A stretch of DNA of 26,949 bases from RGIG8244 sp045639325. Its GTDB lineage: Bacteria; Verrucomicrobiota; Lentisphaeria; Victivallales; UBA1829. Location of the stretch: NCBI GenBank assembly GCA_045639325.1, contig JAZUCU010000034.1:1-26949 (forward strand). The letters are read 5' to 3'. How positions within the stretch are numbered: the first letter of the stretch is position 1; the number at the start of each line of letters is the position of its first letter. Below the pieces are notes generated by a model. The model was not told the origin of the DNA, did not search any database, and worked only from the letters and a program-made list of their open reading frames with translations. Shown here one piece after another: positions 1 to 7,567 of this stretch. Made by a program: the position numbers and the translations under genes.

Positions 1-346
1 TTCGTTAGAAACGGATGGCATCGTGGTGGCAATGACATATCCGGAAAATCATTGCATTGGCGAATATGCCATTCCGTACCGGAACGCCATATCCGTCAAT
101 GCCGGTCTTAAACAATGTTGTTCGATGTCTTACCCAGGGTTACGCTTCGCTCACCCTGGGCTGTCTGACTCTTTCCGCCCTTTCAGGGCTTGTTTTCCGG
201 TAAATCAAAGGTACTTTCGGACGTTGAGTTTTTTTCTGATATAAATTCGGGAGTATTTAAAGTTGAAAATGCATAAAATGCAGATAAATTTAAGCTCAAA
301 GGAAATCTGATTTTATGGCATAAACCGTCGAAGAGACCATTAAATT
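1..346. repeat. Gene-poor left end with palindromic intergenic repeat sequence
   Basis: No convincing gene lies here. An open frame of 73 codons (23-244, plus) has no Shine-Dalgarno sequence and simply reads through palindromic DNA. Visible structures are an 8-bp inverted repeat CCCAGGGT (133-140) / ACCCTGGG (153-160) around a 12-nt loop, followed by GCCCT-TTC-AGGGC (177-189), and an imperfectly symmetrical stretch from about 29 to 100 including GCAATGA/TCATTGC. From memory, such hairpin blocks recur between genes in gut and marine Planctomycetes-Verrucomicrobia-Chlamydiae relatives and generate short false proteins. That this block is dispersed in the genome is inferred, because only one copy is in the window. 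From 190 to 346 the sequence is AT-rich with nothing recognisable. Confidence 0.45.
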
Positions 347-1243
347 TTATTTTGCCTGCACATTCTGCATACATTCCCGGCGCATGGCGGCAGGCGTTCT
401 GCCGTAAAAACGCTTAAAGGATTGAATGAAGTATCCGCTGGATGAAAAACCGGAACTCTCCGCAATCTGATTGATATTCATGTTACTGCGCAATAACAGA
501 TGTTTCGCAAAATCCATGCGGCACGTCAACAGAAATTGGGCGGGCGATTCCCGGTAATTCTCTTTCCAATGACGGAAAAAGGATCGTAACGACATGCCGT
601 ATTTTTCCGCAAGGGTGCTGAAATCCAAAGGTTCGTTAAAGTGACTTTCAATATATGCCGCAATTTGCCGGATATCATTATGATGCGGCAAAATCCGGGT
701 ATTGCTCCGGCTCTGAGAAATTACTTCTGTAATCAGGCGGACCGCCAACAAATCAACACGGTCCGGAGTTTCAGGTTCATGGATCTGATTTTCACACATG
801 CGTAATTCATCCAGAAGTTTCTGAATTTCCGGCGTGATTTGGAAAGGATAAGCAAACTGAGTCAGATCAATATCCGCCCGTTCAAAAGCCCGGACGGCAT
901 CTGCCGGATAAATCAGAAAACATGCAGTTCTTGGGTGCTCCGTCCGGTAACGGTGCAAGGTTCCCGGATGTTTGATCAGTAAATGCGGGAATTCCGTACA
1001 ATATACTTGATCATCAATTTCATCTTCCGCATATTGTTCCGCGCTGGAAAGCCGGAAACAGAATTCCAGTTCCGTCCGCTGGTACACCGAATGTTTTGTT
1101 TCTGCCAGCGAAATGGTGTGGCCGACATAAGCGACACGGGGCACGAACGAATAAAAGCGTTTTTCCGGGACCTTGACAATAAAGAAATCCGGATTCCCAT
1201 GATCATCTGGCATATTTTCTACATTTTTTGACATAATATTCAT
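347..1243 (-). CDS. AraC-family transcriptional regulator (cupin N-domain, AraC HTH C-domain)
   Basis: The protein has an N-terminal cupin-like sugar-sensing region and a C-terminal AraC-type DNA-binding domain with two helix-turn-helix units over the last 105 or so residues. The second HTH is followed by the family signature around SSSGYFIQSFKRFYGRTPAA. The frame stays open upstream to 1366, but the probable minus-strand promoter (TTGATT, 1315-1320; TATATT, 1293-1298) lies inside that extension, so translation must start downstream of about 1286. Candidate starts are ATGs at 1258, 1243, 1234 and 1213. None has a good Shine-Dalgarno; 1243 gives about 298 residues, the usual size. It is divergent from the GH16 gene across about 100 bp and probably regulates that gene and the following sialidase-like gene in response to a sugar. 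The inducer is unknown. Confidence 0.9.
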   Translation of the reverse strand: MNIMSKNVENMPDDHGNPDFFIVKVPEKRFYSFVPRVAYVGHTISLAETKHSVYQRTELEFCFRLSSAEQYAEDEIDDQVYCTEFPHLLIKHPGTLHRYRTEHPRTACFLIYPADAVRAFERADIDLTQFAYPFQITPEIQKLLDELRMCENQIHEPETPDRVDLLAVRLITEVISQSRSNTRILPHHNDIRQIAAYIESHFNEPLDFSTLAEKYGMSLRSFFRHWKENYRESPAQFLLTCRMDFAKHLLLRSNMNINQIAESSGFSSSGYFIQSFKRFYGRTPAAMRRECMQNVQAK

Positions 1244-1246
1244 ATT

Positions 1247-1295
1247 GCAAAATCGCATTTGGCATGATATGTTACTTTCCGCAAAACAATATAAT
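1247..1295 (+). promoter_or_regulatory. Promoter and possible AraC half-sites upstream of the GH16 gene
   Basis: A perfect TATAAT lies at 1290-1295, but no good -35 hexamer is found 16-18 bp upstream, as expected for an activator-dependent promoter. The hexamer GCAAAA occurs at 1247-1252 and 1281-1286, 34 bp apart (about three helical turns), and could be regulator half-sites. That assignment is inference only. Confidence 0.4.
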
Positions 1296-1320
1296 ATATC
1301 ACTTTTTATAAAAAAATCAA
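1286..1320 (-). promoter_or_regulatory. Sigma-70-type promoter of the AraC regulator
   Basis: Read on the minus strand, TTGATT (1315-1320) and TATATT (1293-1298) are separated by 16 bp. The element overlaps the plus-strand TATAAT of the divergent GH16 gene, so the two promoters share DNA and probably interfere with or co-regulate each other. Confidence 0.5.
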
Positions 1321-1339
1321 CATAAGAGGAGATTTTATC

Positions 1340-2167
1340 ATGCAAGAGTTTACTCTGAAAGATCATGAACCGAGCCTGCTGCCCGATGGCAATTGGAAAC
1401 TTGTCTGGAATGATGAATTTGACGGAACCGAACTGGATCGCACGAAATGGGATTACCGTTTATCCATGATGGGAAAACGGCATCCGGCATGGACCGATAA
1501 GGGTGTACATCTTGACGGCAAAAGCAATGCGGTATTCACCGTACTGGAAGAAGATGGCAGACCGGTCAGTTCTCAACTGCAGACAGGTTACAATTTCATG
1601 GATGAGCCGGTGATAGAGACAACATTCGGGAACGATCATCTGCAATGGAACATCGGCAAACTCAAAGAGCCGTTATTCATGCACAGTTACGGGTATTATG
1701 AATGCCGCTGCAAACTTCAGCAGATGCCGGATAACCGTTGGTGGAGTGCATTCTGGCTGCAATCACCGATTATCGGAGCCTCCCTTGATCCGGCAGAAAG
1801 CGGCACGGAACTGGATATTATGGAATGTTTCCGGTATGGTGTGGTTTCCGGGCACAACGCCTTTACCGGCGGATACGGACAGGATATGAAACGTGCTAAA
1901 GTTGGCGGCGTGGAAAATCTGGATATGGAGCAGTTCCATCGTTTCGGCATGTTATGGGATGAAACCGGGTACACCTTCTACATTGACGGCAAGGAAGACG
2001 GACACATTGATCAATACATCTCAAAACGGCCGCAATTCATTCTGATCAGTACCGAAGTAAGAGGATACCGTTTTGCCGATCACAAGCCGACGGCGGAATC
2101 TTACGAAGTCATCGGAAAAGATGCGTTTATTGTTGACTATGTCCGCGTTTTTGATTTGATGAAATAA
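1340..2167 (+). CDS. Glycoside hydrolase family 16-like protein (beta-glucanase/galactanase-type)
   Basis: This is a concanavalin-A-like hydrolase of 275 residues. It starts with the typical GH16 motif VWNDEFDGTELDRTKW and carries the catalytic signature E-x-D-x-x-E as ELDIME (E157, D159, E162: nucleophile, assisting aspartate and acid/base). The surrounding aromatic strands (GYYECRCKLQ, RWWSAFWLQSP, FHRFGMLWDETGYTFYIDGK) also fit GH16. A strong Shine-Dalgarno AAGAGGAG (1324-1331) sits 8 nt before the ATG. The substrate cannot be told from sequence; GH16 members cut beta-1,3/1,4-glucans, agars, porphyrans and carrageenans. Unusually for this family there is no signal peptide or lipobox, so the product appears cytoplasmic. 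The gene lies directly downstream of the divergent AraC regulator. Confidence 0.88.
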   Translation: MQEFTLKDHEPSLLPDGNWKLVWNDEFDGTELDRTKWDYRLSMMGKRHPAWTDKGVHLDGKSNAVFTVLEEDGRPVSSQLQTGYNFMDEPVIETTFGNDHLQWNIGKLKEPLFMHSYGYYECRCKLQQMPDNRWWSAFWLQSPIIGASLDPAESGTELDIMECFRYGVVSGHNAFTGGYGQDMKRAKVGGVENLDMEQFHRFGMLWDETGYTFYIDGKEDGHIDQYISKRPQFILISTEVRGYRFADHKPTAESYEVIGKDAFIVDYVRVFDLMK

Positions 2168-2187
2168 GGCAAATATCAAAAAAAGGG

Positions 2188-2216
2188 TTGACATTTCAAA
2201 TCGGATGTGTTATATT
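2188..2216 (+). promoter_or_regulatory. Near-consensus sigma-70 promoter of the sialidase-like gene
   Basis: TTGACA (2188-2193), a 17-bp spacer and TATATT (2211-2216) form one of the best promoters in the window. The predicted start is near 2223, giving a leader of about 31 nt to the ATG at 2254. It lies 21 bp after the GH16 stop codon, so this gene can be expressed independently of the upstream one. Confidence 0.75.
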
Positions 2217-2253
2217 GTCTTAACGCAATAAAAGAATGAAAGGCAGTATAACA

Positions 2254-3426
2254 ATGAACCGGAATACCGATCCTGATTTGATGGAACAATTTATCCGCCC
2301 GCTGCTGGATAAAACATTGATCCCCGCCGAAGTCAAAAAAAATCCGCCCTTCTATTATTGGCCGGAAGTCAATGACTACACCATGAGCTGCGGAATCGCA
2401 CAAACTCCCAAAGGCCGTATCTGGCTTGCCTGGTTCGCCGGGGGCGATGATCACCGCGCCGTGCTGCTGATGGCGAAAAGTGATGACGGCGGCGATACGT
2501 TCTCCAAGCCTCAGTTTATTATCGATCCGGGATTTGTTGACTGCGGCATTCACATGTCAGCTGTCGTTGCAAACCTGTGGACGGCGCCCGATGGCAGATT
2601 GTTCGTCTTCTTCACGGTCAGTTTGGGCTATTATGACGGGCGCGCCGGTTCCTGGTTCGCGATCTGCGACAATCCCGATTCCGATGATCCGGTATGGAGT
2701 ACACCACAGCGTATCGGGCACGGGACTTCGCTGAACAAACCAACGGTTCTTTCTGACGGCACCTGGCTTTTCGGCGTTTCACTCTGGCGGCGGGAACACA
2801 TCCGCATGGGTTCCATCTCCGACCGGTTGTATCGGGAACTGGATGATCAGCGCATGGCGAATGTCTACGAATCCAAAGATCAGGGCAAGACGTGGACACG
2901 GATCGGCGGTGTCAGAGGGCTTTATCCCACATTCGATGAACACATGATCGTGGAACGTTCCGACGGTTCCCTTCTGATGTATCTCCGGGATATTTGCGGT
3001 ATGACGCAGAGTGAATCCTTTGACAAGGGACGTACCTGGACAAAACCGGCTCTTGTACCTTTCGGTGCAGCATCCGCACGGTTCTTCCTGCGGAGACTGA
3101 ACAGCGGCAATCTTCTCCTGGTCCGCAATAACGATCCCATCGACCCGAAAAGCCGGTCACACATGACCGCGTTCCTTTCCGACGATGACGGCAAGACATG
3201 GAAAGGCGGTCTTGTATTGGATGAACGTTACGGCGTCTCATATCCCGACGGCTATCAGACGGAAGACGGCAGAATTTTTATTCAATATGACTGGATGCGG
3301 GACAAAGGCGAAATCATGCTGGCCATCTTCCGGGAAGAAGATATTCTGGCAGGCAAAGCCGTTTCTCCCGATACAAAATTGAAACATCCCATTATGCAAA
3401 GTTGGACTGCAGCCCATTCCAAATAA
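2254..3426 (+). CDS. Sialidase-like BNR-repeat protein (exo-alpha-sialidase family, GH33-like propeller)
   Basis: This six-bladed-propeller protein has four Asp-box (BNR) repeats, SDDGGDTF, SKDQGKTW, SFDKGRTW and SDDDGKTW, at about residues 82, 213, 261 and 315 when counted from the upstream ATG at 2236. The ATG at 2254 is preferred because AAAGGCAG stands about 7 nt before it, whereas 2236 has no ribosome binding site and would leave only about 13 nt of leader. The closing motif SYPDGYQTEDGRIFIQYDW resembles the exo-alpha-sialidase-like proteins common in Lentisphaerota and Planctomycetes. The full arginine triad of true neuraminidases cannot be assigned with confidence, so sialic acid specificity is not established. 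There is no signal peptide. The gene converges on the GH20-like gene with 20 bp between their stop codons. Confidence 0.82.
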   Translation: MNRNTDPDLMEQFIRPLLDKTLIPAEVKKNPPFYYWPEVNDYTMSCGIAQTPKGRIWLAWFAGGDDHRAVLLMAKSDDGGDTFSKPQFIIDPGFVDCGIHMSAVVANLWTAPDGRLFVFFTVSLGYYDGRAGSWFAICDNPDSDDPVWSTPQRIGHGTSLNKPTVLSDGTWLFGVSLWRREHIRMGSISDRLYRELDDQRMANVYESKDQGKTWTRIGGVRGLYPTFDEHMIVERSDGSLLMYLRDICGMTQSESFDKGRTWTKPALVPFGAASARFFLRRLNSGNLLLVRNNDPIDPKSRSHMTAFLSDDDGKTWKGGLVLDERYGVSYPDGYQTEDGRIFIQYDWMRDKGEIMLAIFREEDILAGKAVSPDTKLKHPIMQSWTAAHSK

Positions 3427-3446
3427 GCCGCAGTCAACCAAATGAC

Positions 3447-6044
3447 TTACACAAGAAGCCCCATATCGGCAGGATTATAATAGACCAGATCCAATCTGCC
3501 GCGCTGGGGCTTTTCCAATATCCCCGGCCAGGTGCAGCGGTGGCCATCATCACCGGTCAGACGGCTGATATTCAGGCGCAGTCCATCTTTTGTTTTACCG
3601 GGCAGTGTATCAAGGGGAATGGCAAGATCAAACACCCAGTCGTTCCCCGGATAGCTGAATGAACCGACACCATTCCCATCAATACGGTACACCTTGCCGC
3701 AAGCAAGGACATGAGTCAGGAACGGGAAGGATTTTCCGGAATCATCCATACCGATAAACAATTCATCCATGGAGACTTCGGCACGCATATCATAACAGTG
3801 GACATGAATCTTCAAGGTATCGCCATCCCAATTTGCATTCCATTCAAAATCAGGCAGTTTGACCGTGCCGGAACCGACCGGACAGGAGACTTTGCACGGA
3901 AAATCCAGAGTCAGCGAACCGGAGCGGACAGCCTGTTCCATGCGGGGAAATTCCTCTGCCAATTCCTGTTCGGTTACGGCAATGGCACGAAGGATTTTTT
4001 CTTCGGTATATTTGTGTCCGCGTGCTTCCGGATTGTATCCCAGATGCGGCCATTCTTTCTGCAGAAGAATCATCGTTTTCTGTGCAGCAAGAATTTCTTC
4101 CGCAAGGGCACGCATGCCATGCAGGATTTCCAATGACGGCGTTTGATAGAGCTCCCGGCGCATCTGATAAAAACGGGTAATCCGGCTGGCAATGCTGAAA
4201 TGGATCCCCAATGCTTCGCCGAGAATACGGGAACGATCCTGCTCCATATTCAACGGGGCGGCATCGGAGACAATCTTCCGCATTTTTTCCAAGCCCAGAT
4301 CCCATTTCTGGCTCATTTCATCCAACAGAATCACAGCTTCATCCAGCGTGAAAACGTCGAGACATTCGCAGATGTTATCGCCGGACAACTCTTCAAAAAC
4401 CACCCAGCTGTCATACAGGGGCGCAAACCGTGGCTTGAAGTACAAAGGCCATGTAACGCCATCGGCAATGGGGCCGAAATATTGAATCATATTGGATCTG
4501 GGATATCCGGCAAAGGCATCGGAGAACAATTTCCAGACTTCCCCGATCTGCGCGGCATATTTTTCGCCCCAGTAAATCTTACCCATGCGGGCAAGGAATT
4601 CTTCTTCTGTGACTTTTGTTGTATCGGTGAAAGATAATTCGCGGGCAACGGCATTCATAAATCCGGGTGTACCCCCTGCCCCCCAACATTGAAAGACACT
4701 GCGGACATGATACTTTTGCAGATTGGCATATTTCCGGTACAGCAAGCCGGGAACTTCCAGATAAGGAATGCATCCGATTTCGTGGGATGTCCCGACCTGA
4801 ATCTTTGCGCTGACTTCTTTTCCATACTTTGCCGCAGCTTCTGCTGTCCGTGTAAAACATTCAGAAAGATTGCTTTCCGCCAGCCAGTAATCGCCGCAAT
4901 TCCGAATCTTGCCTAATTGCATGGAGCCATATCCGGATTCCGCATTCGCCTGAATGATCATGCCATCCGGCGCATGTTCCAACATACCGGGGAGCCAGCC
5001 TTCGCGGAACACCGGACCATGCCGCAAGGGGTCATAATTCCAGAGAATCAACTCGCCATTGCTGCCGGCATCCCGGGTACCACGATAGAGCGCATCGGCA
5101 ATCCGCGCCATGATCTCGCCATTGGATTTTCCGCATCGACTGCGGCACAACGCATCTTCCCCGAAACTGAGCATGGAAATGCAAGGTGTGGCCGCTTCCC
5201 CGTGAATGATCTGCATCGTACCGCCGAGTCCGGGAATTTCCTGATACAAATGGAGCATACCTTCGTACAGAAAACGGTAACCTTCTTCCGATTCCGGGCA
5301 AATGTAATAATTTCCGCTCAACGCCGGCCCTTTGATTGCCGGATACATTTCCACAATGGGGTCGTCCTCTTTCAACGGCTGAGGCGTATTGATGTAGAAA
5401 ATAATCTTGATACCATATCGTGCGGCTTTTTTCACATACAACCGCAATTTTTCCCGCCGTTTTGCCATGAGAGCCTGTTTTTCCGGAGAATCGTGGGAAC
5501 AGAAGACAGGGACGATATCGGTCACAAACAGACTTTTCATGGAAAGGATGTCATAATTGATGCCCTCGTAAGCAAACCGTTCCAGATAACCATCGGGCAT
5601 CAGATCGGTTTCCTGCAATAAATCATCATGTCCTTTCAACGGATATTTTTCCGATCCGAAACGGTAACGGTTCATACGGATCCGGATCTGCGGCGTGACT
5701 TTCTCCTCCCTCACCGGCAAGGCATCGGCAGTGACATTACGCAAGATATCTGCCAGACGGTAAATGCCGCGGCGGATGCCTTCCGTATCGGCGGCGGAGA
5801 TGACGCAGAGACCGGGAGCAGTGCGAATGAGATATTCTTCAAAGACAGCAGTTTCGCATTGTTTTGTTTCGAGCACAAGATTGCCGCATTTCAAACGGCG
5901 GGCAAAATCGTAAGCAGTCTCCAGCACGCCCTCGGGGTCGGGGAATGAAGCATTGATTTTGAGACGTCCGGGGGCATCGACATTCCCGGCAAGGGATATA
6001 TTCAAAGGAGTGTGAAGTTCCTCCACGAAATCGCCGTGATACAT
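3447..6044 (-). CDS. Large glycoside hydrolase with GH20/GH67-like N-domain, TIM barrel and CBM9-like C-domain
   Basis: The 865-residue protein begins with a beta/alpha domain (about residues 10-115, ending in GIRRGIYRLADILR) that resembles the domain preceding the barrel in GH20 hexosaminidases and GH67 glucuronidases. A probable TIM barrel (about 125-480) follows. IIHGEAATP around E283 lies where such enzymes carry an acidic catalytic residue, but this assignment is tentative. A helical segment then leads to a beta-rich C-terminus (about 720-865) resembling family-9 carbohydrate-binding/DOMON-like modules (FEWNANWDGDTLKIHVHCYD, NDWVFDLAIPLDTL). No signal peptide is present. The ATG at 6044 has GAAAGGA 9 nt upstream. 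The substrate is unknown; position suggests it works with the GH16-like and sialidase-like proteins. Confidence 0.75.
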   Translation of the reverse strand: MYHGDFVEELHTPLNISLAGNVDAPGRLKINASFPDPEGVLETAYDFARRLKCGNLVLETKQCETAVFEEYLIRTAPGLCVISAADTEGIRRGIYRLADILRNVTADALPVREEKVTPQIRIRMNRYRFGSEKYPLKGHDDLLQETDLMPDGYLERFAYEGINYDILSMKSLFVTDIVPVFCSHDSPEKQALMAKRREKLRLYVKKAARYGIKIIFYINTPQPLKEDDPIVEMYPAIKGPALSGNYYICPESEEGYRFLYEGMLHLYQEIPGLGGTMQIIHGEAATPCISMLSFGEDALCRSRCGKSNGEIMARIADALYRGTRDAGSNGELILWNYDPLRHGPVFREGWLPGMLEHAPDGMIIQANAESGYGSMQLGKIRNCGDYWLAESNLSECFTRTAEAAAKYGKEVSAKIQVGTSHEIGCIPYLEVPGLLYRKYANLQKYHVRSVFQCWGAGGTPGFMNAVARELSFTDTTKVTEEEFLARMGKIYWGEKYAAQIGEVWKLFSDAFAGYPRSNMIQYFGPIADGVTWPLYFKPRFAPLYDSWVVFEELSGDNICECLDVFTLDEAVILLDEMSQKWDLGLEKMRKIVSDAAPLNMEQDRSRILGEALGIHFSIASRITRFYQMRRELYQTPSLEILHGMRALAEEILAAQKTMILLQKEWPHLGYNPEARGHKYTEEKILRAIAVTEQELAEEFPRMEQAVRSGSLTLDFPCKVSCPVGSGTVKLPDFEWNANWDGDTLKIHVHCYDMRAEVSMDELFIGMDDSGKSFPFLTHVLACGKVYRIDGNGVGSFSYPGNDWVFDLAIPLDTLPGKTKDGLRLNISRLTGDDGHRCTWPGILEKPQRGRLDLVYYNPADMGLLV

Positions 6045-6088
6045 GATAAGACATCCTTTCTGAATTGATTACCGAATCGTTTTCTGTA

Positions 6089-6116
6089 AATTTAGCATGG
6101 CTTATCCGTTTGTCAA
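6089..6116 (-). promoter_or_regulatory. Promoter of the GH20/GH67-like hydrolase
   Basis: On the minus strand TTGACA (6111-6116), 16 bp, then TAAATT (6089-6094) preceded by TGC, an extended -10. It is divergent from the operon that starts at 6225. Confidence 0.65.
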
Positions 6117-6159
6117 GAGCTCTATTTTAATAAAAGTAAAAAGATTCCGCAAAAAAAAG

Positions 6160-6201
6160 TTGAAAATATCGGGATTTGTGCTAAAGTACATAGATTATAA
6201 T
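6160..6201 (+). promoter_or_regulatory. Candidate promoter region of the XPB/DUF790 operon
   Basis: Two overlapping possibilities are seen: TTGAAA (6160-6165), 16 bp, TAAAGT (6182-6187) with an upstream TG extension, and a perfect TATAAT (6196-6201) that lacks a well-spaced -35. Either would start transcription shortly before the AGGAG of the leader ORF at 6225. Confidence 0.45.
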
Positions 6202-6224
6202 TAAAACAACAGGAGCGATTCATT

Positions 6225-6290
6225 ATGGATCAATACAGCAATACCGTGTCCCACGGATCTGCAGAAAGGAAGGATCGGGTAAGTATATGA
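6225..6290 (+). CDS. Predicted 21-residue leader ORF, coupled to the next gene
   Basis: ATG at 6225 is preceded by CAGGAGCG (AGGAG 6211-6215, 9 nt spacing), the best ribosome binding site of this operon. The frame encodes a 21-residue hydrophilic peptide beginning MDQYSNTVSHG and ending in TGA, which overlaps the start of the next gene as ATGA (6287-6290). The same four-base overlap is used at the next two junctions of the operon. It could be a translational-coupling or regulatory leader peptide. It contains no run of one amino acid of the kind seen in attenuators. It may instead be a chance frame, but the Shine-Dalgarno and exact overlap argue for translation. Confidence 0.5.
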   Translation: MDQYSNTVSHGSAERKDRVSI

Positions 6291-7567
6291 AACTTCTGAC
6301 TGTTATTTCTGCCGCACTCAGCAGCGATATGTTTTATAAATGTGCATCCGCCCCCTTCTGGAAACAATTGCATATCAAAGAACTGGATTCCTTCTTCCCC
6401 GCGTTGACGGCACCCGCACAGGCTGCATTCCGTACGGCAGGCGATGTCTCATTACACGGTATGGGGTCCGGCGGCTATTATGACCGGTTGACACGGAAAA
6501 CGAATCTCTGGGAACAGGCCAGCTGTTTGTATGAAGGCAAACGCATCTGGGAAGACTTCCGCGCAAAAGGCGGTAAAGTCGGCCAGATCTGTATGCAGCA
6601 GTGTCCGGGCATGGATTGCGATATGTATCTCACCCCTGCCCCGATTTACAAGCGGAATGGCGGAATCATTCAGAATTTCTATTCCTCTCCGCCGGATCTT
6701 TATCAATCCATCTGCGAAGAAATCAAAGCAAAATTCAATATCATGCATTACTGGGGTCCTTCCGCCTCCGTCAAGGCATCCCGCTGGATCGCCAAGGCAA
6801 CGGCGGAAATGATGAAGCGGATGACATCGGAAGAAGATGTTTATCTTTTGAGTTACATTCCCCATTTGGATTATGCCCCTCAGAAACACGGTCCGGACTC
6901 AACCGAAGTGGAAGACGCTTTTGCGGAGTACGAAGAATGTATGGAACTCATTTTCAACGCGGCACAGGAATGTGGTTTTGAATTGCAGATCATCGGCGAT
7001 TATGCCATCACACAGGCAAAAACGGCAGTCTACCCCAATAAACTTCTGGCAGAAAAAGATTACCTTGTTCTGCAGGATGTGGATGGAATGCTTTATCCGA
7101 ATCTTCATGCCTCACACGCATTTGCACTGGTGGATCATCAGATTTGCCATGTATATGTGAATGACCCGGCAGACATTCCCTCCATCTGTGCGATATTTGA
7201 AGCATACCCCGGCGTTTCCTGTGCCATCAGCCGAGCTGATATGCCGGAATGGGATCACCCCAGATGCGGCGAAGTCATTCTGGTTGCCGATGAAGGTGCA
7301 TGGTTTGCTTATCCCTGGTGGGAGGAAGAAGAACAGGCGCCGGATTTTGCATCCCGCATTGATATCAGCAGCAAACCCGGCTTTGACCCGCTGGAATTGT
7401 TCAGTGCCATCTGGCCGCCGAAAAGCATATCGCAGGATACCGAATTGCTGCAGGGCACATTCGGCAGACCGGGCAGAATCATTCATGCCTCCACATTCAA
7501 CACTCCGCAGGATCTCCGGTCCTTCACCGGCGCTGCGGCAATGATACGGGATATGTTGTCAAAATGA
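6287..7567 (+). CDS. Alkaline-phosphatase-superfamily phosphodiesterase/nucleotide pyrophosphatase-like protein
   Basis: The 426-residue protein matches the type I phosphodiesterase/nucleotide pyrophosphatase branch of the alkaline phosphatase superfamily. Signatures are PALTAPAQAAFRT with the likely nucleophile T41 followed by HGMGSGGYYDR, then MHYWGPSASVKASRWIA, YIPHLDYAPQKHGPDS (metal-binding Asp/His), VDHQICHVYVND, and WDHPRCGEVILVADEGAWFAYPWW leading to SKPGFDP. Family members hydrolyse phosphodiesters or phosphonates; the substrate here is unknown. The ATG overlaps the TGA of the 21-codon leader ORF. A second purine-rich tract (AAAGGAAGGA, about 6262-6271) lies some 15 nt upstream. The gene overlaps the helicase gene by ATGA at 7564-7567, which implies coupled expression. 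There is no signal peptide, so it is probably cytoplasmic, unlike many relatives. Confidence 0.82.
   Translation: MKLLTVISAALSSDMFYKCASAPFWKQLHIKELDSFFPALTAPAQAAFRTAGDVSLHGMGSGGYYDRLTRKTNLWEQASCLYEGKRIWEDFRAKGGKVGQICMQQCPGMDCDMYLTPAPIYKRNGGIIQNFYSSPPDLYQSICEEIKAKFNIMHYWGPSASVKASRWIAKATAEMMKRMTSEEDVYLLSYIPHLDYAPQKHGPDSTEVEDAFAEYEECMELIFNAAQECGFELQIIGDYAITQAKTAVYPNKLLAEKDYLVLQDVDGMLYPNLHASHAFALVDHQICHVYVNDPADIPSICAIFEAYPGVSCAISRADMPEWDHPRCGEVILVADEGAWFAYPWWEEEEQAPDFASRIDISSKPGFDPLELFSAIWPPKSISQDTELLQGTFGRPGRIIHASTFNTPQDLRSFTGAAAMIRDMLSK

Noticed and set aside
23..244. A 73-codon frame in the left intergenic region
   Set aside because: It reads through palindromic repeat DNA and lacks a Shine-Dalgarno sequence.
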